Shown piece by piece: positions 43,202 through 53,046 of a stretch of 64,000 nucleotides of DNA. Made by a program: the position numbers and the translations under genes. How positions within the stretch are numbered: the stretch's first letter is position 1; each line of letters begins with the position of its first letter. A model generated the notes under the pieces. That model saw only the letters and a program-made list of their open reading frames with translations. It was not told where the DNA came from and ran no database searches. The stretch is from Lysinibacillus odysseyi (lineage in GTDB: Bacteria > Bacillota > Bacilli > Bacillales_A > Planococcaceae), in contig JABUKB010000001.1 in NCBI GenBank assembly GCA_014595895.1, positions 744,001 through 808,000 on the forward strand. The letters are read 5' to 3'.

Positions 43202-43498
43202 TTAAAACAATTGCCACTCTCCAACATCCCAAATGTATTGGTAGTAAAAATAATAAAGAAATAAAAGTGCATTTACTATAAACAATAGTCTAAAAGAAAC
43301 GATTTTGATTGCTGTTTTTTTGAGTAAAAATAAGACGATAAAATTTAATGAAACAGGGATTAAAGTATAAAATAGTCTTTCATCCCAAAGTGAAAGAGCA
43401 TCTGGATTTAACCATATTATAAGACGGTCTGATACTTGTGCTAAAACTGAAAAAATAAGAATAATCCAAAAGATAATCAGTAACACAGTTTTTCTCAT
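43202..43498 (-). CDS. three-helix membrane protein, unknown
   Basis: 98 residues. Helices at about 4-22 (TVLLIIFWIILIFSVLAQ), 44-60 and 66-88, with a charged loop DRLIIWLNPDALSLWDERL between the first two. Not recognised. It sits inside the pseudogene cluster, on the opposite strand, and a hairpin with T run lies just downstream near 43155-43190, so it may be an intact incoming gene. Confidence 0.6.
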   Translation of the reverse strand: MRKTVLLIIFWIILIFSVLAQVSDRLIIWLNPDALSLWDERLFYTLIPVSLNFIVLFLLKKTAIKIVSFRLLFIVNALLFLYYFYYQYIWDVGEWQLF

Positions 43499-43662
43499 AT
43501 ACTTTCCCCTTGCTCTGAGTAATTGGCTGTAACATTATAATTTGAATTTTGACAAGCGTAAACTATCATAAGTTTCTGTCATTTCAAATAAAAATGACGT
43601 TAGAGGACTATCTATTGAGCAAACAAAATCAATGGATTCAACAAAATTTTGCTAACGAAAAG

Positions 43663-43760
43663 TTCTTAGGCATTCCATATAACGTAAGCTTTTATACATT
43701 ATTAACACAACTAATCGCTCACGAGTGTGGAGTAGAAGTTGGTGAGTTCATTCACTCTAT
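43663..43760 (+). pseudogene. internal thyA fragment
   Basis: 98 bp match intact thyA 32083-32180 with about eight mismatches: [20 protein letters not shown] then EVGEFIHSI. In an open frame (43549-43833) it is joined in front to a 37-bp repeat also found at 39703, and behind to unrelated codons. The catalytic Cys region is absent. This internal piece lies downstream of the 3'-end fragment, so the order is scrambled. Confidence 0.85.
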
Positions 43761-43898
43761 ATTAGGGGCATGTCCTGAAATACAATTAAAGAGCAGTTTA
43801 GGGAAAAAGCAAGTCATCACTTCTTATATGTAGTAAACTTATACTGCGTAACAATGCACTTCAAGTTTAAGAGTGTAAAGTTATTTTTAACTAAATTT

Positions 43899-44372
43899 TC
43901 ACCTGATTTTATTTAAAATCCTCACCCGGTGCTTCTTGAATATGAAATACCCTATAAGGTAAATTAGGATTGAGGAGATTAGTATATTGATAACTGCACC
44001 TGCTAGAAATATGAATCCACTGGAATGAGAACCCACAATCCAATTATAGGTATGTTGAATAGCATGTATGTATTCGACTTCATCAATTTCATCTACCCTG
44101 GAATTTATATCCAATAGTAAGCTCCCGATTTTATAATTTAAGAAAAAAGATAGTGGCCAAATAAAAGTTCCTATGACACCCCCAACAAGAGAAGAAACTG
44201 TATTCGCCTTTACGAGTCTTGCCAAACCAACCGCAATGACGGGATCTAGCCCGAACATAGGAAGCCAACTAGGAATAAGACCAACAGTTAGCCCTAACGC
44301 TACTTGATGCGGACTAGATTTAAGTCGAAATAGCCGTATTAAATTATATTTAATTCTGCGTGTTATTTTCAT
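43899..44372 (-). CDS. DUF2062 membrane protein
   Basis: 157 residues. The Arg-rich N-terminus IRLFRLKSSPHQVALGLTVG and the Gly/Pro-rich first membrane segment are typical of DUF2062. Further segments at about 60-80 and 118-145. Some homologues adjoin lipid or polysaccharide genes, and here pssA lies 144 bases upstream on the same strand. Biochemical role unknown. Confidence 0.85.
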   Translation of the reverse strand: MKITRRIKYNLIRLFRLKSSPHQVALGLTVGLIPSWLPMFGLDPVIAVGLARLVKANTVSSLVGGVIGTFIWPLSFFLNYKIGSLLLDINSRVDEIDEVEYIHAIQHTYNWIVGSHSSGFIFLAGAVINILISSILIYLIGYFIFKKHRVRILNKIR

Positions 44373-44515
44373 ATATGTATAACCTCTCTAAGTACTTTAA
44401 ACATTGCAACCGCAAAAATAAACATCAATTAGAGGAAATTTCAAAGGAATCATGATGGTCTCCCCTTATAGTAAAGCCATTGCCGCAAAAGGAAAAAAGG
44501 CAGTTTTTCAATGTG

Positions 44516-45202
44516 TTAACTGTTTTTTTTCCTTTTGATTAATAGGTTAAATAAATAGATTACATAAGTAGGGGCAGCAATATATATTAGATAAGGAAAC
44601 CTTCCATAAGTTCCTTTATAGATCAGATATAATAAGCATCCTAAAAAAATCGTAACAATTGTGCTGTACTTTGGTAATGGAACTTCTTTAAAGCTGGGTA
44701 TTCTAATTTTACTAACCATTAAAAAGCAAAGCGTTGTAAAGATTACGGTAGTAAGAATATTCGGAATGAGATACCCAAACAAAGTAAGCAATGCTAAGAT
44801 ACCGCCAGCTGCAGTAATGGGTACGCCAATGAAATAATTTTGAGATGTTTTATTGGTGCTAATATTAAATCTCGCCAATCGAAAAGCCCCGAACAACGGG
44901 AACAATCCAGCAACAGCCAATCCCAGTAATCCAAATTGATTAAAGTTCGTGTAATAGATTAGAAAAGATGGAGCGACTCCGAATGTAACAATATCGGCTA
45001 ATGAATCTAGCTCTTTTCCTAAAGTACTATCAGCTTTTAAAATTCTAGCTAACCGACCGTCCATACTGTCCAGCATCATGCCAATTATGATGAGAATCGC
45101 AGCGTTTTTAAAATGACCATCTGCAGCAAATCCTATGGAAAGAAAACCGCAATATAAATTACCTAACGTTAACATATTAGGGATGCTTTTTGTAAAGCGC
45201 AA
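44516..45202 (-). CDS. pssA: CDP-diacylglycerol-serine O-phosphatidyltransferase
   Basis: About 228 residues and seven to eight helices. The CDP-alcohol phosphotransferase motif DG-x2-AR-x8-G-x3-D-x3-D is intact in MDGRLARILKADSTLGKELD plus the following SLAD. It makes phosphatidylserine from CDP-diacylglycerol and serine, the precursor of phosphatidylethanolamine; no psd decarboxylase is adjacent. Two in-frame TTG codons exist; the second (45202) has AGGTGA at 6 bases and is preferred over 45208. Confidence 0.93.
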   Translation of the reverse strand: MRFTKSIPNMLTLGNLYCGFLSIGFAADGHFKNAAILIIIGMMLDSMDGRLARILKADSTLGKELDSLADIVTFGVAPSFLIYYTNFNQFGLLGLAVAGLFPLFGAFRLARFNISTNKTSQNYFIGVPITAAGGILALLTLFGYLIPNILTTVIFTTLCFLMVSKIRIPSFKEVPLPKYSTIVTIFLGCLLYLIYKGTYGRFPYLIYIAAPTYVIYLFNLLIKRKKNS

Positions 45203-45429
45203 ACTCAATCACCTACCACTTAGATTTATTCTGCCGAACATACTATATTTCCTATTTAATGGTTATATGTTCATCACGAATCCTTTTATTTTATCACTTA
45301 CATGAGGGCGTGTCGATTAAGAATGTTATCTTAAAATGCTAGAAAAATGATACAAAAGTGTTATAACCAGCGGAGGAAAAGTTCTTCTTTAGGTATTAAA
45401 ATAAAAAAGGTTAAAGGAGGAGGGGTGTA

Positions 45430-45894
45430 ATGACTTCCAGTAATCGTGATGAAATGATCAAAGCATTGAAGTCGAGTGTTGTTCCATTATTAAGAGAAAA
45501 GGGGTTTAAGGGTTCTTTCCCGCATTTTCGACGGAGATTAGAAACTCGAATTGACCTTATTTCTTTCTTCTTCGATAAGTATGGTGGTGGGTTCGTAGTT
45601 GACATAGGTGCTTCACCGACGAATGGTTATACTGTAAGTCGTGGGTATCATATTCCACCTAATAAGGTAAACACCACTCATCACGTTCCTCAGATGCGTC
45701 TCCAACCAACAGAGGAACCGCCTGATTTCTCTTTTAGATATGACGAGGAGCCCGTTCTGGATGGCATTTACGAAAAGTTAGCGAGAGAGGTGGCGTTCTT
45801 GTTACCTGAAGCAGAACAGTGGTGGAATTCAGAGAAAACAGCTCAAATCATTAAGAGAAAAACAAAAAAGCAAGGTGAAATCAATTTTGATTAA
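45430..45894 (+). CDS. DUF4304 protein
   Basis: 154 residues. Starts DEMIKALKSSVVPLLREKGF KGSFPHFRR, with the DUF4304 pattern of an alpha/beta domain carrying FFFDKYGGGFVVDIG. Soluble, unknown function; members often appear singly or in toxin/immunity neighbourhoods, but none is visible here. SD AAAGGAGGAGGG; a strong terminator at 45962. Confidence 0.82.
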   Translation: MTSSNRDEMIKALKSSVVPLLREKGFKGSFPHFRRRLETRIDLISFFFDKYGGGFVVDIGASPTNGYTVSRGYHIPPNKVNTTHHVPQMRLQPTEEPPDFSFRYDEEPVLDGIYEKLAREVAFLLPEAEQWWNSEKTAQIIKRKTKKQGEINFD

Positions 45895-45961
45895 TAATTA
45901 TTTCTAGGTGGATAAAAAATGTTATCTGGCTTCACTCACGAGTGCTTTAACGAAACAATGA

Positions 45962-46006
45962 AAAAAGCCTAATTCCTCAATTCAATGCTGAGGAATTAGG
46001 CTTTTT
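45962..46006. terminator. terminator after the DUF4304 gene
   Basis: A perfect 18-bp stem (45962-45979 with 45989-46006) with flanking A and T tracts. Nothing else coding is seen in 45895-46240. Confidence 0.9.
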
Positions 46007-46183
46007 AATATGGAATTTACTTAATATTGTAAACTGCATTTTTCTGACGCTACTCTATATTAAAAATGATTCGTTTTAATAGAAAGATGATAGCTTATTA
46101 TTAGAAGAACAGGTTGAAAAAAATTCAATCTATCTTTCTTAATGCCATTCAAAATCGTAAAAAGAAAAAAGTTTAATTTCTAG

Positions 46184-46210
46184 TGAGATTTTATCGGAGT
46201 TCATCTCGTT
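46184..46210 (+). promoter_or_regulatory. candidate ECF promoter of the second sigma gene
   Basis: TGAGAT (46184-46189), 17 bases, CGTT (46207-46210): same geometry as the first ECF promoter, with a weaker -35. The start codon lies 30 bases downstream. Confidence 0.35.
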
Positions 46211-46240
46211 TTATTAAGTGAAAGGACAAGGAGGGATGAC

Positions 46241-46798
46241 GTGGAAGAGGATATTCAATTAGTTCAGCAAATATTAGCGGGGAATAAGCAAGCGTACATA
46301 GATATTATCAATAAATACAATAACCCCTTGTACGCAACCATTTTGCGGATGACCAAAAATCATCAAACCGCACAGGATTTAGTACAGGAAGCATTTATCA
46401 AGGTGTATGAGCAGCTGGGGAAATACGATCAAAAAGGACCTTTTAAAAGTTGGTTATATAAAGTGGCTATCAATCATTGTCTAGACCAACTTCGCAAGAA
46501 AAAAGTCATTCTCGAACAAGTAGAAAACGAGCGAATGATCAACGAGGCAACCCCAGAAATAGTTTTTCTAAAGAAGGAAAAAAGCAGAGAGCTTGAGCGC
46601 CTCGTCTCATGCTTGCCAGAGGATGAACGTATCATTTTGCTGTTGCGTTACGCCAATGATTTGAGTTATGAGGATATTTGTAGGACACTCGGAATTTCAT
46701 TGGCAGATGTAAGGAACAAATTACATCGCGCAAAGAAAAAATTACGTAATCAAGCACAAAAGGGAGGTTATTTTCATGATTTGTCCAAAAGAGGATGA
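46241..46798 (+). CDS. ECF sigma factor, second
   Basis: 185 residues from GTG 46241 (SD AAGGAGGG). Region 2: LRMTKNHQTAQDLVQEAFIK; region 4: LSYEDICRTLGISLADVRNK. It overlaps the anti-sigma gene by 23 bases, indicating coupling. It resembles the SigW/SigM group in layout, but not closely enough to name. It probably controls an envelope-stress regulon together with the zinc-finger anti-sigma encoded next. Confidence 0.9.
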   Translation: MEEDIQLVQQILAGNKQAYIDIINKYNNPLYATILRMTKNHQTAQDLVQEAFIKVYEQLGKYDQKGPFKSWLYKVAINHCLDQLRKKKVILEQVENERMINEATPEIVFLKKEKSRELERLVSCLPEDERIILLLRYANDLSYEDICRTLGISLADVRNKLHRAKKKLRNQAQKGGYFHDLSKRG

Positions 46799-48392
46799 AC
46801 TATTCGCTTATGTTGATGGATTTTTAGATGAGGAAGAAACGAAACGAATGGAGCAACATATTCATTCCTGTCCATATTGTGCGCAGCAACTTGAAGTAAT
46901 GAAAAGTGAAAAAGCCTTTTTAGAAGAAACTTTAAAGACTCCTGCATTGCCAGATGATTTTGCCCAGAACATTGTGGCACAGGTTCAACCATACAAACCT
47001 AAGAAGAAATACGCTTGGAAGTGGAGTCTAGGTACGGCAGCAAGCGTACTGTTAGCTGGAGGGATACTCCTATCGGTGAATTCGAGTTTCGCTGAATTAG
47101 TCGGCAGCATTTTCTCCACTGATAAAGTTGATGAAGGCTTAAATATTGCCATGGATACGGATATCGCCACTCCTGTGGATATCGCTGTAACGGATGCTGG
47201 CATTACACTGCATGTGGAGCACTTAATCGCAGATACTTCCCGAATCGCATTTTCCTATAGTGTGACGAATAGTAAGGGCAAGCGATTAAATCCTTATTTA
47301 GATGAGGATAAAGAGCAAAATAAGATTACTTTGCTGGATCAAAATAATAAGGAAGTAGAACTGGGAATGAAGGGCTGGGGTAACACTGATGACTATGGAA
47401 TTTATGAATTTTCATTAGTAGACGTTGACCATATTACAGCAGGAACCATTCGGATGGAAGCAACAGAGATTGCTGGCAGAAGTGGAAACTGGTCAATTGA
47501 GATTCCTGTTGATTTGACTGCGGCCTATGCCCATCAACAAGTCGTAGAAATTGATCAATCTATTGAAAAAGAGGGGATAAAAGTAAATCTAGATGAAGTA
47601 AGTTATGCAACATCGACCACGGATATCTCTTATAGTATGCAATATACAGACGAAGCAAAGCAGGAATTGCAGCAAGCGATTGATAAGAAAAAAGAACAAT
47701 TTAACGAGGAAATCGTAACAACCTTCTTCCCTTATCATCCAACGATTGGATATCGGATTGAAAATGAAGAGGGCGATGTGCTTGGCTATCACAATATTTA
47801 TGGAAAAGAAGATCGCGGTCACACGGTAACGGAAAATATGATAGGTGGATCTGGAAGGTGGGAAGGCGACATGGAAGACATGGGCCTACTAAAAGTAACC
47901 GATTCATTTGTACCGGAACAAACCCATAAGGAACTCTATTTTGTATTAGATACGGTCTATAAAACAAAGACATCGGATTTTTCAGTTACATTTAGGCCTG
48001 ATGAGCTTCCTTATACATTTAACTACAAAGGCTATGAACTAACAATTGATACAGTTGAGCGCAATATCGATTACTCGCTTCGAAAATCATGGATTCCAAT
48101 TTCTCGTCAGGTCACAGTCGAGGTGTCCATGACAGGCTATGCACAACAAAAAGTGCCGGAATTAGCAGTTTGGGCGCTTGAAAATCAAGAGGGGAAAAGT
48201 TACTTTACGTTTGGTAGTGGCGGCGGTGGTGTTTTAGATGAAACGGACAAACAAGGACGCTTTAAACGAAAAGTAAATCTCATTTCTTATGATTTACAAG
48301 AGGTACCAGAAGAACTGACATTGCATTTAATTGCCGAAATCGAAGCAATAGAATTAGAGCAGGAATGGCGGGTACCATTATTTCAGCAATAA
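46776..48392 (+). CDS. zinc-finger anti-sigma factor with DUF4179 extracellular domain
   Basis: 538 residues. The N-terminal cytoplasmic ZAS motif His28-x3-Cys32-x2-Cys35 (HIHSCPYC) is the zinc anti-sigma signature. One membrane helix (about 84-104) and a large extracellular part beginning with a DUF4179-type beta domain (about 115-240) follow, ending with further beta-rich sequence. It is expected to hold the upstream sigma at the membrane until an envelope signal triggers proteolysis. The SD is inside the sigma 3' end. Confidence 0.9.
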   Translation: MICPKEDELFAYVDGFLDEEETKRMEQHIHSCPYCAQQLEVMKSEKAFLEETLKTPALPDDFAQNIVAQVQPYKPKKKYAWKWSLGTAASVLLAGGILLSVNSSFAELVGSIFSTDKVDEGLNIAMDTDIATPVDIAVTDAGITLHVEHLIADTSRIAFSYSVTNSKGKRLNPYLDEDKEQNKITLLDQNNKEVELGMKGWGNTDDYGIYEFSLVDVDHITAGTIRMEATEIAGRSGNWSIEIPVDLTAAYAHQQVVEIDQSIEKEGIKVNLDEVSYATSTTDISYSMQYTDEAKQELQQAIDKKKEQFNEEIVTTFFPYHPTIGYRIENEEGDVLGYHNIYGKEDRGHTVTENMIGGSGRWEGDMEDMGLLKVTDSFVPEQTHKELYFVLDTVYKTKTSDFSVTFRPDELPYTFNYKGYELTIDTVERNIDYSLRKSWIPISRQVTVEVSMTGYAQQKVPELAVWALENQEGKSYFTFGSGGGGVLDETDKQGRFKRKVNLISYDLQEVPEELTLHLIAEIEAIELEQEWRVPLFQQ

Positions 48393-48448
48393 TATCATGC
48401 ATTGAGTAATGGAATAAAGATTTTTAATTAAATAATTGGTTCAATTAA

Positions 48449-48484
48449 CAGGCACTTTTCATCAATAAGGAAAGTGCCTGTTTT
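48449..48484 (+). terminator. terminator of the sigma/anti-sigma operon
   Basis: CAGGCACTTT (48449-48458) pairs with AAAGTGCCTG (48471-48480), then T4. Confidence 0.8.
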
Positions 48485-48653
48485 CATTGAAGAATCATCT
48501 GAGTGAATATCATCTTTCAATTAAATGGTAATTTATGTTAATGTTTATTTTAGATGTGAAGCAATGTATTGAAAATAACAGGGGAGCTTAGTTGAGGAAT
48601 TTGTAAAAAAAATTTAAGAGGTTAACTAATAAATAGATGGAAGAGGTAGGAGA

Positions 48654-48815
48654 ATGAAAAATATATTTGGGTTAATATTGGGGTCTTTCATAGGGTGTCT
48701 TATATTGGGGTATTTTACGAAAGGTTTTTCTGTGGAAGGGTTTAGTATGTTTACAATGGGAATTGTATTAGGGTACTTAATCGGCAGACATATCCTAAAA
48801 GAAAGAACAGAATAA
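48654..48815 (+). CDS. 53-residue small membrane protein
   Basis: Reads MKNIFGLILGSFIGCLILGY and ends MGIVLGYLIGRHILKERTE. Two short Gly-rich hydrophobic helices with a polar turn, basic end. SD TAGGAG at 6 bases. Looks like a small hairpin membrane protein. Not recognised. Confidence 0.6.
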   Translation: MKNIFGLILGSFIGCLILGYFTKGFSVEGFSMFTMGIVLGYLIGRHILKERTE

Positions 48816-48871
48816 ATTCATGACTTGTACAACGAAAGGATGCTTGACTTTTCAAGTAGTTCATTATATTA

Positions 48872-48910
48872 AAAGAGCTACTCACATATCCATATATGCA
48901 GTAGCCCTTT
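48872..48910 (-). terminator. chemoreceptor terminator
   Basis: AAAGAGCTACT (48872-48882) pairs with AGTAGCCCTTT (48900-48910, one mismatch), with a T run on the minus strand. Confidence 0.7.
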
Positions 48911-48930
48911 TTCAATGTTTAAATTTATTT

Positions 48931-50619
48931 CTATATCTTAAATTGAAGAACCAATCCATTCAGTTTTTCAGCTAATTTCGCGAGTTCATCAGAATTATTG
49001 GCTACTTCTTCCATCGAGCTACTTATTTGTTGAGACGAGGCAGAGGTTTGTTCTACGCCTGCAGCTGACTCTTCAGAAATAGCAGCAATTTCTGAGATGG
49101 ATCCATTTATTTTTTCGCTGTTTAATGCAATGCTTGATAAGTTCTCAGAAACCGTTTGAATACTATTGGCCATTTCCGTTATGCTTGCGTTTATTCCGGC
49201 AAAGGTTTCTCGCGTTTGCTTTATTTGGCTTGTTCCTTGGTTCACTTCCTCATATCCGGCCTGTAATGAACTGGTTACTAAACTAGATTCATTTTGTATG
49301 CTAGCGACAATGTTAGTAATATCCAATACAGATGTGGATACTTGTTCGGCAAGCTTTCTGACTTCATCTGCCACTACGGCAAACCCTTTACCATGTTCGC
49401 CTGCTCTGGCAGCTTCAATAGCTGCATTCAATGCTAAGAGGTTGGTCTGATTCGCAATTTCTTGAATAACAGAAACCAATGTTGATATTTCTTGTGACTT
49501 AACATCTAACCCTTGTACCTTTTGAACCGCCTCTTGCACGATTTGGTCAATCTTAGCCATTTGCTTATTCGAGGACTCCATTAATTTACTGCCTTCACTC
49601 GTCATTTGGAAAACATCATTTGAGGCTTTTTGAATGCTCTCTCCATTTGCATTCGCTTCTTGCACTAAAGATAAAAATAAACCCATCACGGAGGCCAATT
49701 CACTAGCAGTTCGAGCTTCTGATTCTGTGCCGGCAGCCAAATCCTGCATAGTAGTTGCGATTTGCTGGGAACCGGCGTTCACTTCATTTGTTGATTGAGT
49801 TAGTTCTTCGCTTTGACTAGTTATTAATTCAGAGGCAAAATTTATTTCACTCAGTAATTGACGAATGCTATGACTCATTTCATTTGTAGCAGCAATAAGC
49901 TGACCTACCTCATCTTGCGAGTTGGTTTCTAGCGGTTCATTACTTAAATCACCGCTTGCCATTAACTTCATGCGTGCCATTACTTTTATAATTGGCTTTG
50001 TAATGATGTTAGAAGTAATGAGTGCCGCTGCTATACTCACCAAAATAACCAAGATGGTAACGGTTGTGGATATAACTAACGTTCTTTCTCCATTTGCTAC
50101 AATTTTGCTTTCTGTGGCATTAATCTTATCTTGACTTTGTTTTGCCAGCTCTTCATAACCCGCCATTAGTTCACGTACAGTCTGGTTCTGGTCTGCTAAA
50201 TTCTGTCGAGCTAATTCTACATTTCCTTTTTCATATTCTTCGAAAACTTCTTTTGAAACAAACTGACGCCATTCCACTGTCTTTTTAATTAATTGATCGA
50301 ATTCTTCGGAAGCTCCTATTTCTCTGACAATTGCTTCATTTTGTTTACCCTTTTCTGTATATTCGTTAAAACGGTCTTTATAGTCACCGCCATATAACAC
50401 ATAGCCTCGGGCAGTTGATATTCGATTAGCCATTGTGTTAGCCATTTGTTCATTGGCAATCAATAGCGGAAGCTCTTTCTCTACAATGCTTTTAGCTTCC
50501 TCATTGCTCTTATGGATGACCGAATAGTTATAAGCTCCAAATAGAACAACCAGTAAAATAACTAAGGAAAAACCAAATAACATTTTCATTTTGATGCTTT
50601 TAAAATTCACTTCATGCAC
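48931..50619 (-). CDS. methyl-accepting chemotaxis protein
   Basis: 562 residues. TM1 (about 13-31), an extracellular four-helix-bundle sensor domain (32-180), TM2 (about 182-204) and HAMP (205-258) precede the methylated and signalling cytoplasmic domain, with the hairpin tip [20 protein letters not shown] and [16 protein letters not shown]. It signals to CheA/CheW and controls flagellar bias. The GTG start (50619) is provisional; a GTG four codons later is possible. Ligand unknown. The 518 bases upstream are AT-rich and hold no gene I can support. Confidence 0.92.
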   Translation of the reverse strand: MHEVNFKSIKMKMLFGFSLVILLVVLFGAYNYSVIHKSNEEAKSIVEKELPLLIANEQMANTMANRISTARGYVLYGGDYKDRFNEYTEKGKQNEAIVREIGASEEFDQLIKKTVEWRQFVSKEVFEEYEKGNVELARQNLADQNQTVRELMAGYEELAKQSQDKINATESKIVANGERTLVISTTVTILVILVSIAAALITSNIITKPIIKVMARMKLMASGDLSNEPLETNSQDEVGQLIAATNEMSHSIRQLLSEINFASELITSQSEELTQSTNEVNAGSQQIATTMQDLAAGTESEARTASELASVMGLFLSLVQEANANGESIQKASNDVFQMTSEGSKLMESSNKQMAKIDQIVQEAVQKVQGLDVKSQEISTLVSVIQEIANQTNLLALNAAIEAARAGEHGKGFAVVADEVRKLAEQVSTSVLDITNIVASIQNESSLVTSSLQAGYEEVNQGTSQIKQTRETFAGINASITEMANSIQTVSENLSSIALNSEKINGSISEIAAISEESAAGVEQTSASSQQISSSMEEVANNSDELAKLAEKLNGLVLQFKI

Positions 50620-51137
50620 GTCACTTTCTGTTGTTTAGATTCTGCATTTGCCTAACATAAATGTTTGGGTTTACTAATGAATTGCTCATTTTGCTAGCTT
50701 TTTAGTAGATACTTAGTTATCCATATGTAAAAACTTTAGTTTCGTCAAAAAGTTCAATATAAAATTATTTACCCCATATAGAATGAGTTCTAATATCAAA
50801 AGTTTTATTATAAAGGCAAAATATATTAGCATAAAGAACTAGTGTCTAACTTTAAGTTTTTAAATTGTGATAACATTGTCCTATATTAGGCGCACAAGAA
50901 ATTATTATAACAAATAGTAACAAAATATCAATATATTTAAAAATTCACAATTATTATGTATATAATTTCCTGTTTTTTACTAAATATCTATTTGATACGG
51001 AAAAAGAATGTTCCATTCCTAGTGTAATCAGAAGGATATTGTTTTTAAGGAGGCTTTTCTGAAATAATAGGAATCATTAAGTCAACTATTCGTGTTAAAA
51101 TTAATATTAATCAGTAAGATATTGGGGATTTGGGAGG
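50620..51137. other. gene-free AT-rich stretch
   Basis: No ORF with an SD, no RNA gene and no convincing promoter pair. An AAGGAGG near 51049-51055 is not followed by a usable start. Confidence 0.5.
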
Positions 51138-51701
51138 ATGAAAAAAATGCAAACAGATAGAATGAAAAATGAAGTTTTGCAATGGGGGAAGGCTATTGTT
51201 TTTGCTATAGCAGTAGCGTTTATTGTTCGTATATTTTTCTTTACACCTATTGCAGTGGATGGTGCATCAATGGAACCTACCTTGCAAGATGAAGATCGTA
51301 TGATTGTTACAAAAATGGGAGAACCAAAAAGGTTTGATGTTATTGTTTTTCACGCAACAGAGGAAGAGGATTATGTAAAACGTGTAATTGGGTTGCCAGG
51401 AGACCGTATTGAATATAAAGATGATACTTTGTATATAAACGGAACACCTTACGATGAACCGTATTTAGACGAAGCCAAACAAGAACTAACAGCTGGGCTA
51501 CTGACTAATTCCTTTACATTGCGAGAGACACCTGTGCAAAGTGATGTAGTTCCAGAAGGTCATCTATTTGTCATGGGGGATAATAGAAGGCTTAGCAAGG
51601 ATAGTCGCCATATAGGAGCTATTCCTATCGAAAAGGTAGTAGGTACAACAAAAATCGTTATTTATCCGTTTCAAGAGATGAAGATAATTAATAATAAATG
51701 A
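51138..51701 (+). CDS. sipS-like: signal peptidase I
   Basis: 187 residues. N-terminal anchor (about 17-36) followed by the catalytic domain. Catalytic Ser44 in DGASMEPTL and Lys81 in DYVKRVIGLPGD; MGDNRRLSKDSRHIG is box E. It removes signal peptides of exported proteins on the outer face of the membrane. Several type I peptidases usually coexist in bacilli, so the exact paralogue cannot be named. SD GGGAGGA. Confidence 0.93.
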   Translation: MKKMQTDRMKNEVLQWGKAIVFAIAVAFIVRIFFFTPIAVDGASMEPTLQDEDRMIVTKMGEPKRFDVIVFHATEEEDYVKRVIGLPGDRIEYKDDTLYINGTPYDEPYLDEAKQELTAGLLTNSFTLRETPVQSDVVPEGHLFVMGDNRRLSKDSRHIGAIPIEKVVGTTKIVIYPFQEMKIINNK

Positions 51702-51890
51702 TTTTCAAATAGAAAAAGTCACTAATCTTAAAGCTAAAGGTTTGTTAGCAAAGCTTAAGAAATCGCAGTGAAACACTTCATAAAGAAATACTTCATTGTG
51801 ATTAAACTTTATTTTAAAGTTATAGTTTTATGGCTTTGCAATAAAGTAGAATTGGTTATAGAGAAGTTGTATCTTTTATCAAAAAGATGA

Positions 51891-51931
51891 ACCGAGATTT
51901 CCTATCTTTATAAAGAGGAGATTTCGGTTTT
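51891..51931 (+). terminator. terminator downstream of the signal peptidase
   Basis: ACCGAGATTTCCT (51891-51903) pairs with AGGAGATTTCGGT (51916-51928, two wobbles), then T. Confidence 0.75.
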
Positions 51932-52397
51932 TCTTGTGAATTTTGCTGATGAAAGATGAATAGCGGGTGAAGGGACTAAGGCGCCTTTTAGGCATCGATG
52001 AAAATGGATATAGTATCAGATAGTCAGCTGCAACTACGGCACTCGCTCCACCAGATGAACTTGCAAATAAAGGAGAAGTGTTCGGCAATGCCCTGCAGCA
52101 AATTACGGAATTGAAATAGCAACACAAAAAGAATATTGTACTGGAAATACGCGAGCGGCAAATTGAAAATCACCTTTACTAATGTTTCTAATAAACATAT
52201 AAGTTCTTCTAAGAATAGATAAGCCCCTTCACGTTCTATACTGCTACGTTAGTTAAAGGGAAATTGAACTCGAAACGTGGTTTAGATGCAAATTCTTATA
52301 TAGTCACCAAAGTTTTATTGGGAACGTTATTTAAGGTTATTTTATATACTTTATAAATGCTTTTTGGAATAAAGAAACCCCATGGTCCAATAGAAAT
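51932..52397. other. gene-free stretch with a short remnant
   Basis: A frame near 52040-52119 reads ALAPPDELANKGEVFGNALQ and stops; there is no start and an in-frame stop lies upstream, so it is probably the tail of a lost gene. The remainder has nothing recognisable. Confidence 0.4.
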
Positions 52398-52916
52398 TTA
52401 ATTATTTGAATTAAACTCTATTAAATCAGATATATTGTATTCCTTTTTTATTTGTTCATTTTTATGGTTAGTCCATGAGACTGTAATTTTTTCATCACTA
52501 AATGCTTTTTTAATATCATTATCACTTAAACCTTTTGTATAAAAAACAAACTCTTGATGGTATGTTGCGAAATTTTCGCTCTCATTATCCTGGCTATACC
52601 AACTACCATGCCAATATCGCAAGTTGCCGTCTATTCCGTTTAATACCTGTGAAAGATTATCAAATTTATACATTTCAACTTTTCTTTCTTTCACTGAATC
52701 TGTATGTTCCATATTGAAATCAAATTCAAAAATTTTAAAGTCTTCTTGCTTTAGTTCACTTGAATCTCTAGTAGCATCAATTTTTTTATATTCTTTTTCA
52801 CTTATTGGAGAAATTTTGGCTTCAATTTCTATTAGTGGCGCTTTATTATTACAGGCTGTTAGTAATAATACCAAAACTAAAATAGTGAAAATCAAACTTA
52901 ATTGTTTCATAACCAC
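52398..52916 (-). CDS. lipoprotein, unknown
   Basis: 172 residues. Signal with lipobox LLTAC (Cys22), then an acidic mature protein without known repeats. It has Trp/Tyr-rich YWHGSWYSQDNESENFATY in the middle. No family recognised. The first of three lipoprotein genes in the same orientation, with 130-base gaps between them and no shared terminators seen. Confidence 0.8.
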   Translation of the reverse strand: MVMKQLSLIFTILVLVLLLTACNNKAPLIEIEAKISPISEKEYKKIDATRDSSELKQEDFKIFEFDFNMEHTDSVKERKVEMYKFDNLSQVLNGIDGNLRYWHGSWYSQDNESENFATYHQEFVFYTKGLSDNDIKKAFSDEKITVSWTNHKNEQIKKEYNISDLIEFNSNN

Positions 52917-53046
52917 ACTCCGATATATAAAATTTTGATATCCAAATTATAACATCTCTTTTCAGCTAAACGGCTTTTTTGTTAAACAAAAAAGTCCCCA
53001 AAACGTGATTTAGGAACGTTCTTTGTATAAAATTGCTTGGAAGTAT

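Noticed and set aside
43549-43833. 94-codon frame as an intact gene
   Set aside because: It is a chimera of a 37-bp repeat, an internal thyA fragment and unrelated codons, without SD.
51879-52127. 82-codon minus-strand frame
   Set aside because: It covers a terminator hairpin and has no SD.
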